From: Trebonia sp963771985
Lineage (GTDB): Bacteria; Actinomycetota; Actinomycetes; Streptosporangiales; Streptosporangiaceae
DNA: 64,000 nucleotides
NCBI GenBank assembly: GCA_963771985.1
Contig: CAVYVO010000010.1
Location: forward strand, 1-64,000
Reading direction: 5' to 3'
This document shows, piece after piece, positions 58,280 through 64,000 of this stretch (position 1 is the stretch's first letter; each line of letters begins with the position of its first letter). Made by a program: the position numbers and the translations under genes. The notes under the pieces were generated by a model. That model was not told where the DNA came from. It saw nothing but the letters and a program-made list of their open reading frames with translations, and made no database searches.

Positions 58280-58528
58280 TTACTCAGTTGGTTACTCAAC
58301 GACGAAAAGCCATGACTTCAGCTGGGTTGTCATGGCCTCTGAGCTGGTGGGGGTACGTGGACTTGAACCACGGACCTCTTCCTTATCAGGGTGTCGATCT
58401 GACCGTTTTAGTAGCGCTATTGTGCTTGTGACCTGCGGATCGGCGGACTGCGGCCCTAGCAATTCCCCTGGATTCCCCCGTGCTGCCCTGCCTGTCCTAG
58501 GGCCATTGTAGGGCCAGCCCTAGGGCCA
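58279..58528. repeat. Right attachment site with arm-type repeats
   Basis: GTTACTCA-GTTG-GTTACTCA (58279-58298), the 44-bp tRNA-derived core (58344-58387), then TAGGGCCA three times (58498-58505, 58509-58516, 58521-58528). Beyond the core the minus strand reads CTGATAAGG, so homology starts in the anticodon loop, a normal crossover place. The order of arm repeats is the mirror image of the left site. Confidence 0.75.
58309..58336. terminator. Integrase terminator hairpin
   Basis: GCCATGAC (58309-58316) and GTCATGGC (58329-58336) form a perfect stem around 12 bases, between the integrase stop and the attachment core. Confidence 0.6.
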
Positions 58529-58583
58529 CTCGGCACGCTCTTGATCGTGGGTGTTATGCGCGCTCCGCGCATACCTGGCTCGG

Positions 58584-58731
58584 CTGGTCATCCCGTCACC
58601 GTCGGCCCACCCACCGGGGAGCGGGCCAAGCCCCACGGGTCCAGGTGGAGCGCCCCACTGGACGAACGACCTGGACGCGTGGGGCTTGGTCTGCTCGGCT
58701 TGTCCTGGGCCGATGGTGCCGGGGTGACCAG
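58584..58731. repeat. 148-bp near-palindromic hairpin element
   Basis: Inner arms CCAAGCCCCACGGGTCCAGG and CCTGGACGCGTGGGGCTTGG are complementary with one mismatch. Outer arms (58584-58609 and 58706-58731, CTGGTCA...TGACCAG) match at about 22 of 26 positions. A 16-bp bulge separates the two parts on each side. No transposase is nearby. It could be a MITE or a structured RNA. The rest of 58529-58906 has no gene. Confidence 0.7.
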
Positions 58732-58906
58732 GCTTCCACCTCAGCCACCCCACAACCTCGACCATGCGGCGGCGTCCATCCTGGAGCCCGAGGTCCCCGC
58801 CGGAGGCATTGCACGTCTCGTACTGTCAGTCGGGCCTATGGCCGCACTGGTCCGGTCGGGTTTGGAGGGCACAATGGGTGGGGGCTCCACAGCTCTGCCG
58901 GGAAAG

Positions 58907-59740
58907 TCACGGTCGAGGTGGAATAACCGTGGGGACGCCCATAAGAGGGACAGCGGCCAGGCCCCGAACACCACCTATGACATCCAGATTCGTGACTGGC
59001 GGCCACCAGATCACCGAATGCTCGGACGGCCATATCGGCAGCAGGGCGCGTCGCAGGTCATCGGAGAGATCGGCACGCAACCCCATTTCGGCTGGTCCGT
59101 GACCGAAGACATCGAACACGACATTCAGGAGGCGGAACCTGGCGGTGTAGAAGGGGACGCGAACAGTACTCTCGCCGAAGGACAGGTCGGCTGCCCGTGG
59201 CTCATACCGGGACTCCGCGAGCTGCTCCCGGCCGGGCTCGGACCGGACCGACGCGGCGCCGATCCATATCTGCGAGGTTGATGGCGGGAGACTTGTCCGG
59301 CGGAACTCGCGACAGTGAGCGAGAGGGAACGTCTTTGTGCGTCCCATCTGCGACAGGACACAGACGATCTTGAACGCCCACCGGGCGAGCGTGAGCTGGG
59401 CGTCGCTGTCCAGTTCGATTCGTCCATTCGTGCTGAACATGCTGAGCAGCAAGGGCTTTGCGGCTTCCTCCATGGCGCTCAGCCAGACTCCGTTACAGTC
59501 CTCGCAGACGATCCGGAGCGTCTTGGTGAACGGGCCGCCACGCTGGAAAACAGGCTGATCAGGTTCTGCGATGAATTCGCGGAGCCCCTCGCCGTCGTAT
59601 CCCAGACTCCGGAGCCAGTCATCATAGACGTGCTGTTCCGTCATCTTCCCGACGACACCGCAGAATAGGCACTCCCGCGCCCCGCGCTCTGCGGCCCGTC
59701 TCTGTGTTCGTCGGCTCACTTTTCGTGGTCGGGTTGTCAT
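58907..59740 (-). CDS. HNH-like zinc-binding protein of accessory DNA
   Basis: 277 aa from ATG 59740 (MTTRPRKVSRRTQRRAAERG). CLFCGVVGKMTEQHVYDDWL and RIVCEDCNGVWLSAMEE give CxxC...EQH...CxxC, the arrangement of degenerate HNH nucleases in phages and islands. The following about 180 residues (WAFKIVCVLSQMGRT, IWIGAASVRSEPGREQ, VVFDVFGHGPAEM) are unassigned. Nuclease activity is possible but the His-Asn-His order is not obvious. It is divergent from the PadR gene. Confidence 0.65.
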   Translation of the reverse strand: MTTRPRKVSRRTQRRAAERGARECLFCGVVGKMTEQHVYDDWLRSLGYDGEGLREFIAEPDQPVFQRGGPFTKTLRIVCEDCNGVWLSAMEEAAKPLLLSMFSTNGRIELDSDAQLTLARWAFKIVCVLSQMGRTKTFPLAHCREFRRTSLPPSTSQIWIGAASVRSEPGREQLAESRYEPRAADLSFGESTVRVPFYTARFRLLNVVFDVFGHGPAEMGLRADLSDDLRRALLPIWPSEHSVIWWPPVTNLDVIGGVRGLAAVPLMGVPTVIPPRP

Positions 59741-59789
59741 CGGACTATCAGGCTCTCCCTCGTTCTGGCCTGGCGCACTAGTGTCTAGG

Positions 59790-59817
59790 CTACCTAAGTT
59801 CTTCACGATCTATGTAG
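59790..59817. promoter_or_regulatory. Inverted repeat in the HNH/PadR divergent gap
   Basis: CTACCTA (59790-59796) and TATGTAG (59811-59817) pair at 6 of 7 positions, 9 bp before the PadR start. A PadR autoregulatory site is plausible. Confidence 0.4.
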
Positions 59818-59826
59818 GATAAGCAT

Positions 59827-60153
59827 ATGCGGAGAACCTACGCGCTCGTCCAGGTCGCCCTGGCGCTGATGGCTGACGCCAGCGGCCGACATTGGGGGTA
59901 TGAGCTGTCCAAGCGGTCTGGTGTGCGCTCGGGAGTGATGTACCCGATCTTGCAGCGGATGCTTGACGAGGGATGGCTGGATGACGGCTGGGAGAACCAG
60001 GTGCAGGTCGGCAGAGCCAAGCGACCCCCACGGCGATACTACGAGCTGACCGACGAGGGCAAGCTCGCACTTGGTGCGCTGATCGCCGAAGCACGTCGCG
60101 ATAGCCGGTTCGCGCCCCTCATCGCTCGCCCGGTTGCCGGGGGGCATGCCTGA
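59827..60153 (+). CDS. PadR-family winged-helix regulator
   Basis: 108 aa. The PadR wHTH contains YALVQVALALMADASGRHWG, YELSKRSGVRSGVMYPILQR and GWLDDGWENQ, then wing residues RPPRRYYELTDEGKLAL. The short C-terminal helix is typical of the small subfamily 2. Its TGA overlaps the ATG of the next gene (ATGA). PadR plus a membrane protein is a common regulatory pair in actinobacteria. Confidence 0.88.
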   Translation: MRRTYALVQVALALMADASGRHWGYELSKRSGVRSGVMYPILQRMLDEGWLDDGWENQVQVGRAKRPPRRYYELTDEGKLALGALIAEARRDSRFAPLIARPVAGGHA

Positions 60154-60872
60154 TGTCCTTGCTCTTGCAGTTTGTCTCCTGGCCAATGTTCGGGATCGCG
60201 CTTCTCGTCTTCGGCTTTGCCCCCGGCGTCTTGCTGCGGCTGATCGTTCTTGCTCTCCCCAAAGACGATCCTCGCCGCCACGAGTTGCTCGGCGAACTGT
60301 ACGCAGTACCGAGGTTCGAGCGGCCCTTCTGGGTCGTCGAGCAGTTGGAGGTCGCCCTCGTCGAGGGACTGGGCGGGCGTCTCGTCTGGGCGGCCACCGG
60401 CCGAATTATCCACCGCTGGCATCTGAGCTCGGGCGTCCGGCGCAACCGTGAGCATCCAGACACGTTCTACATCCCACCGGAAGAAGAACGCCGGGCAGTT
60501 GCCCCAGGGATGGACGTCAAGCTCATGTTCGAGATGAGGGACGGCTGGGGTGAACGCATGTGGGTCAAAGTCGTCGCCGTCAAGAAGCGGAAGCTGGTCG
60601 GCATGCTCGACAACTTCCCGGTCGGAATCCCTCGGCTACTGCCGGGCGACAAGATCAAGTTCAAGCCCGAGCACATAATCGACATCTCGTATGACGACGA
60701 CCACAGCGAGTTGGTCGAAGCCGAAGAGCTGCCAGGACTCTCCGGGGCCCAGCTTGTCCATGACGGCTGCAACTGCCGCTGTGGGGCAAGGACCGAGCTG
60801 GAAACCGAACACGACAGGCCCGACTCTGCCCCTTCTCCTCCGTCCACCTCGCAGGTGCTAGGTTCCGAGTGA
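60153..60872 (+). CDS. Membrane protein with a DUF2314-like domain
   Basis: 239 aa. One or two N-terminal hydrophobic segments (FVSWPMFGIALLVFGFAPGV, LLRLIVLAL) are followed by a soluble part with DUF2314-like sequence ERMWVKVVAVKKRKLVGMLD, NFPVGIPRLLPGDKIKFK and HIIDISYDDDH. The C-terminus has CNCRCG and a disordered tail. The function is unknown. It is coupled to the PadR gene, which probably controls it. Confidence 0.65.
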   Translation: MSLLLQFVSWPMFGIALLVFGFAPGVLLRLIVLALPKDDPRRHELLGELYAVPRFERPFWVVEQLEVALVEGLGGRLVWAATGRIIHRWHLSSGVRRNREHPDTFYIPPEEERRAVAPGMDVKLMFEMRDGWGERMWVKVVAVKKRKLVGMLDNFPVGIPRLLPGDKIKFKPEHIIDISYDDDHSELVEAEELPGLSGAQLVHDGCNCRCGARTELETEHDRPDSAPSPPSTSQVLGSE

Positions 60873-61386
60873 GTGGGCACCGGGTCAGGGGCCGGCGTAG
60901 CCCATCGCACGCGACCCGGAGAGCCGTCCTTGACGCTGTGGCCGCGAGCTGGACAATCGTCAGCGAGGAACAAGGCCCTCTCGCTATCTCTGGCAGGTGT
61001 TCGTTTGAGCCATCTTGATCTGCCTGCCCTGCGAGGCGTGGCTCGGCGCGCCGCGGCGGGTCGGCCGCCAAGGCCGCACGCCCGACGCGTGCGCGTCCGG
61101 GCGCGGCGGCGCGGAGCGTCGCCGCCTTGATCCAATACGGCTCAACTCGGCAGATCATGTGGTCACAATGGATCACGCAGTCGTTCACGCATCAGCGGTT
61201 CGGCTTAAGGGATGAGTCCAGTGAGCCATGCACGATCAGGAGTCTCAAGTAGCTGACAGGCTCTCGGCGTCAGGTCGGATAGCACTCTCCAGCGGTATCG
61301 TCCAGCACTGCACATCCCGGCATGTCAGATGCATGATCGTCATCGCGTACCGCCTACGCTAGACCTAGCGATCCTGAGGAGCAATC
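60873..61386. other. Intergenic region before the DUF262-HipA operon
   Basis: About 510 bases; no gene is recognised. The left half is very G+C-rich and the right half drops sharply in G+C, marking the edge of the later-acquired low-G+C segment. Confidence 0.5.
61357..61370. promoter_or_regulatory. Palindromic operator candidate of the DUF262-HipA operon
   Basis: CGCTAG-AC-CTAGCG (61357-61370), immediately upstream of the leader ORF's GAGGAG site and overlapping a possible -10. It fits toxin-antitoxin-style autoregulation. Confidence 0.5.
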
Positions 61387-61443
61387 ATGCCACGACAGCA
61401 CCGTAACCCTTGGTCAGCTATGGGCGTTGGACACGCACTATGA
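61387..61443 (+). CDS. 18-aa leader peptide coupled to the DUF262 gene
   Basis: MPRQHRNPWSAMGVGHAL, preceded by CTGAGGAGC at good spacing. Its TGA (61441-61443) overlaps the DUF262 ATG (61440). The DUF262 start itself has no ribosome site, so its translation probably depends on this leader. Confidence 0.55.
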   Translation: MPRQHRNPWSAMGVGHAL

Positions 61444-63053
61444 ACCAAGTAACGCGCCCGAAGGTTGATAGCGTTCTACCAAGTGACCTTGTGGACTGGG
61501 CACTCCGTGGCCGCATCCGTATACCTTCGTTCCAGCGTTCATATCGCTGGGACAGGCATGACGTCACAAGACTTTTTGACAGCATATTTCGCGGATATCC
61601 TATTGGGAACCTATTGGCATGGGAGCGTTCAGCCCCGCCTGGAAAGGTAACCCTCGGGCATCTCACCCTGGACGTACCAGAGACGCCCAGCGCTTACTGG
61701 ATCGTAGATGGTCAGCAACGCATTATCAGCATCGTCGGGGCATTGACCGCTAGCCCTGAAACCGCAGATCCCCGATTCAGGATATATTTCGATCTACGCG
61801 AGGGTGAATTTGTATCTGCCGCTCGCAACCAGGATCCGCTTGAGTACTGGATGCCTGTATATGTGACCTTGAGTACGGCGCGGGCTAACAGTTGGATACG
61901 CTCGCACCCAGAACTAAGCGATTCGCAAATCGCAACTGCGGATCAAGTTATCGCCGCTATCCGCGATTACAGAATACCTATGTACATAGTTACAGGCGAT
62001 GACGACCACGCTCTTCGCGATATATTCGACCGAATGAATACCTACGGGCAGTCGCTCAAGAGCGAGGAGGTCTTCAATGCGCTGCACTCCGTTCCAGGCG
62101 AACGGAACCCTAGTGATCTGCACTCCCTTGCTGCTGATGTCAAGGCACTAGGGTTCGGGGATTTCTCCGAGCGAATCCTGATGCAGAGCCTTCTCGCGAT
62201 TAGAGGACCAAGAGTTGACAGGGACTTTCGGGGTGAGTTTCACAACAATGCCGATCGCTATCAGGCGTTCATTGATACCGAGCGAGCCATCGAGGGAGTA
62301 ATAAGGGTCTTGCGGGACATCGCGGAAATTCCTCATATTAGACTGTTGCCATACTCTCTCTACGTTCCCCTGCTTGCTAGGTTCGTAGCGTCATTCGGCT
62401 TGCCGAAGGGCTGGGCGGCTGAATTGATACGTCGGTGGATCTGGCGAGGAGCAGTCGTGGGAGTTGCGCCCCAAGGCAATACGATTGCCCTTAGGCAAGG
62501 TGCCTTTGCGATCCATGACGATCCAATCGCGAGCGCAAATCGCCTCTTGGAGCTCCTTCCGCGCGGATCAGAAGACTGGGAACCTGACCTCTCCCAGATT
62601 GCACTCAATCGCGCGTACACGAAAGTCAATATACTTGGAATGCTCTCACGGGAACCTGCGATGCTTCCGATTCATAGCGACAATATGCCTATGCGCGTAG
62701 ACTTCACTAAGCTTCTCGACCAAGGGCAGATCTTTATCCCTATCGTTCGTGGCAATGGATACCTTGAGAGGTCTGTTGCTAATCGGATGATCTACCCTCC
62801 TTCTATGGGGCATGACATAATTCGCGGCTTGCGCAGTGCCGACTTTAAGATACTCGACAGTCATTGTATCGACGGCTACGCGGCCGAAATGCTCTTTACA
62901 GGCAAATATAAAGAATTCCTAGATCGACGTGCCATGATCCTCTTGGCTGTAATCAAAGATCATGTCCAACAACGAGCCCTGTTTGGCTTCCGCGACGGCC
63001 CGGAAATCTCTACCCTGTTTGAGGATCCAGCGGAGGATGATAATGTCGACTAG
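61440..63053 (+). CDS. DUF262 (GmrSD/SspE-type N-domain) protein
   Basis: 537 aa. The DUF262 core has RIRIPSFQRSYRWDRHDVTR, GYPIGNLLAWE, YWIVDGQQRIISIVGAL (DGQQR nucleotide-binding motif) and IFDRMNTYGQSLKSEEVFNA (FxRxNxxGxxL). In GmrSD, BrxU and SspE this domain binds and hydrolyses NTPs and controls a nuclease. No clear DUF1524 HNH motif follows; the C-terminus (DSHCIDGYAAEMLF, EFLDRRAMILLAVIKDH) resembles nuclease-lacking DUF262 proteins. G+C and codon use differ strongly from the window. Its last 11 bases overlap the HipA gene. Confidence 0.85.
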   Translation: MNQVTRPKVDSVLPSDLVDWALRGRIRIPSFQRSYRWDRHDVTRLFDSIFRGYPIGNLLAWERSAPPGKVTLGHLTLDVPETPSAYWIVDGQQRIISIVGALTASPETADPRFRIYFDLREGEFVSAARNQDPLEYWMPVYVTLSTARANSWIRSHPELSDSQIATADQVIAAIRDYRIPMYIVTGDDDHALRDIFDRMNTYGQSLKSEEVFNALHSVPGERNPSDLHSLAADVKALGFGDFSERILMQSLLAIRGPRVDRDFRGEFHNNADRYQAFIDTERAIEGVIRVLRDIAEIPHIRLLPYSLYVPLLARFVASFGLPKGWAAELIRRWIWRGAVVGVAPQGNTIALRQGAFAIHDDPIASANRLLELLPRGSEDWEPDLSQIALNRAYTKVNILGMLSREPAMLPIHSDNMPMRVDFTKLLDQGQIFIPIVRGNGYLERSVANRMIYPPSMGHDIIRGLRSADFKILDSHCIDGYAAEMLFTGKYKEFLDRRAMILLAVIKDHVQQRALFGFRDGPEISTLFEDPAEDDNVD

Positions 63054-64000
63054 CGCTCTTGCAGGTGTATATCTAGGGCCCAGAAGAGTGGGCACCCTTG
63101 GTTATCAAGGTGGAAACACATGGTTTGATTATGAGGATCGAGCCCCACAGCACCCAGTGCTCGGACAAACCTTTGAAACGAACCCCAATCACCGGAGAAC
63201 AGGGTCGGGAACAGTCCCCGAGTGGTTTGCCAACCTATTGCCCGAGCGCGAAAGTGGACTGCGCCGCTTGATCGGGCAAGAATTGGGCCAAGAAAGCCCT
63301 CATGACTTCCAAGTCATCACTTTTCTAGGCGAAGATCTTCCTGGTGCGGTTAGGGTAGTTCCGGAATCGGATCTAGCAAATATTCCAGAACTGGCGAAAA
63401 AAGACGAAATACAGCGCGATTATCAGATCCGTTTTTCGCTGGCTGGCGCCCAAGTAAAATTTTCCATGCGATGGGCAGGCAAGGGGCTTGTGTTGCCAAT
63501 GAGCGGTCAAGGAGGTGACTGGATTGTAAAGTTGCCAGACAGGCGCTTCCCTAATGTTCCAGAAAATGAATACGCAATGCTGTACTGGGTGGGACTTATC
63601 GGCATTGAAGTACCCGAAATACAGCTCTTTGAGGGTAGTCAGCTAACGGGGTTGCCGCCAGGACTGGTGGGACCGAATGAGTTGGCATTCGGGATCAAAC
63701 GCTTCGACCGAGTTGATGGGGATCGGGTACATCAAGAAGACTTTGCGCAAGTACGCGAAGTCGCACCAGACCTGAAATATGAGCGAGCCAGTTACAGCGG
63801 TCTAGCTCGATTCATCAAAGTCGTTTGTCCCGAAGATCTCGATGAGTACATCCGACGGCTGGCCGCGATGGTTGTTATGGGCAACTTGGATGCACACCTG
63901 AAGAACTGGACGATTCGATATCCGGACGGCAGGTCTCCCCGTCTGTCGCCGGCTTATGACTTTGTTTCGGTCTCGGCTTACCCTGAATTTCAGCCACAAC
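63043..64000 (+). CDS. HipA-family serine/threonine kinase (cut by window edge)
   Basis: At least 319 aa; the frame is open to the end. It starts MSTSALAGVYLGPRRVGTLG, then GSGTVPEWFANLLPE and RFSLAGAQVKFSM (the Gly-rich P-loop-like segment). Further motifs are WIVKLP, NEYAMLYWVGLIG, FGIKRFDR, HQEDFAQV, VMGNLDAHLKNW (catalytic Asp in the GNxDxHxKN motif) and SPAYDFVS (Mg-binding DF). All HipA kinase motifs are present. HipA toxins phosphorylate aminoacyl-tRNA synthetases or other proteins and are normally silenced by an adjacent HipB. No HipB-like HTH gene lies upstream; a DUF262 protein takes that place. Confidence 0.88.
   Translation, partial: MSTSALAGVYLGPRRVGTLGYQGGNTWFDYEDRAPQHPVLGQTFETNPNHRRTGSGTVPEWFANLLPERESGLRRLIGQELGQESPHDFQVITFLGEDLPGAVRVVPESDLANIPELAKKDEIQRDYQIRFSLAGAQVKFSMRWAGKGLVLPMSGQGGDWIVKLPDRRFPNVPENEYAMLYWVGLIGIEVPEIQLFEGSQLTGLPPGLVGPNELAFGIKRFDRVDGDRVHQEDFAQVREVAPDLKYERASYSGLARFIKVVCPEDLDEYIRRLAAMVVMGNLDAHLKNWTIRYPDGRSPRLSPAYDFVSVSAYPEFQPQ

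Larger units (their letters stand above)
53903..58387. mobile_element. 4.4-kb integrative element between two tRNA-derived direct repeats
   Basis: The 44-bp direct repeats are 4441 bp apart. The integrase gene ends 65 bp from the right repeat, the usual arrangement for actinomycete tRNA-specific elements. Contents: an interrupted zinc-ribbon ORF, a complete IS, a promoter region and the integrase. No replication or transfer gene is present, so it is a remnant or a minimal element. Neither repeat is joined to an intact tRNA 5' half, so the full tRNA gene should lie to the right, outside the window, with more integrated DNA between. Confidence 0.72.

Noticed and set aside
58541..59281. 246-aa plus-strand ORF across the large hairpin
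   Set aside because: It crosses the inverted repeat and runs antisense to the HNH-like gene; its similarity to the minus-strand shadow is due to the palindrome.

Overview
The window is a high-G+C actinomycete chromosome segment. The support is dense, mostly GTG/ATG-initiated genes with GGAGG-type ribosome sites, a SARP-type regulator, DUF397 proteins beside an XRE/DUF5753 regulator, TreY/TreZ trehalose genes and LpqB-style Ser/Ala-rich lipoproteins. The gene mix suits Streptosporangiales or a relative; I cannot name the genus from sequence alone. No rRNA gene, complete tRNA gene or CRISPR array was seen.

Layout. 0-5.4 kb: SARP regulator (cut by the window edge), FAD oxidoreductase, a divergent DHA2 exporter/TetR pair with an operator-rich gap, and a methyltransferase. 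5.5-13.3 kb: thioredoxin, DUF397 genes, a frameshifted XRE regulator, a NERD protein, a SIS-domain protein and several intergenic repeats. 13.3-26 kb: a lipoprotein, a PHP-UvrD fusion helicase, HTH-PNPOx and CBS-BON stress-type proteins, a carotenoid oxygenase/SnoaL pair, a GH94 phosphorylase and a MetE-like protein. 26-43 kb: an AbiEi/DUF559 protein, treY-treZ, heme O synthase, gluconokinase, Smr, an epimerase, a lipoprotein-MFS fusion, and a GH63 enzyme followed by a truncated glgX. 43.4-50.5 kb: a catabolic block (LigA/LigB extradiol dioxygenase, citryl-CoA lyase-like protein, CaiB CoA-transferase, IclR regulator, amidohydrolase, MetE-like protein) with shared TGTCCG operators. 50.6-53.7 kb: pentapeptide protein, EamA permease, aquaporin, small membrane protein.

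53.9-64 kb is accessory. Two identical 44-bp copies of a tRNA 3' half (53903-53946 and 58344-58387) bound a 4.4-kb integrative element. It carries a tyrosine integrase and a complete insertion sequence (15-bp inverted repeats, 5-bp target duplication) that splits a small zinc-ribbon ORF. To the right lies more acquired DNA: an HNH-like protein, a PadR/DUF2314-like pair, and, at clearly lower G+C, an 18-aa leader ORF, a DUF262 protein and a HipA-like kinase. These last three overlap one another and form the most interesting candidate system.

Seven genes carry frame problems, or one possible frame problem: the XRE regulator, treY, a lipoprotein, glgX', an amidohydrolase and EamA are broken by net insertions of 1 or 5 bp, and the lipoprotein-MFS fusion could have the same cause. 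Either the assembly has an insertion-error bias or several genes are decaying or phase-variable. This should be settled with reads before any of these genes is interpreted.
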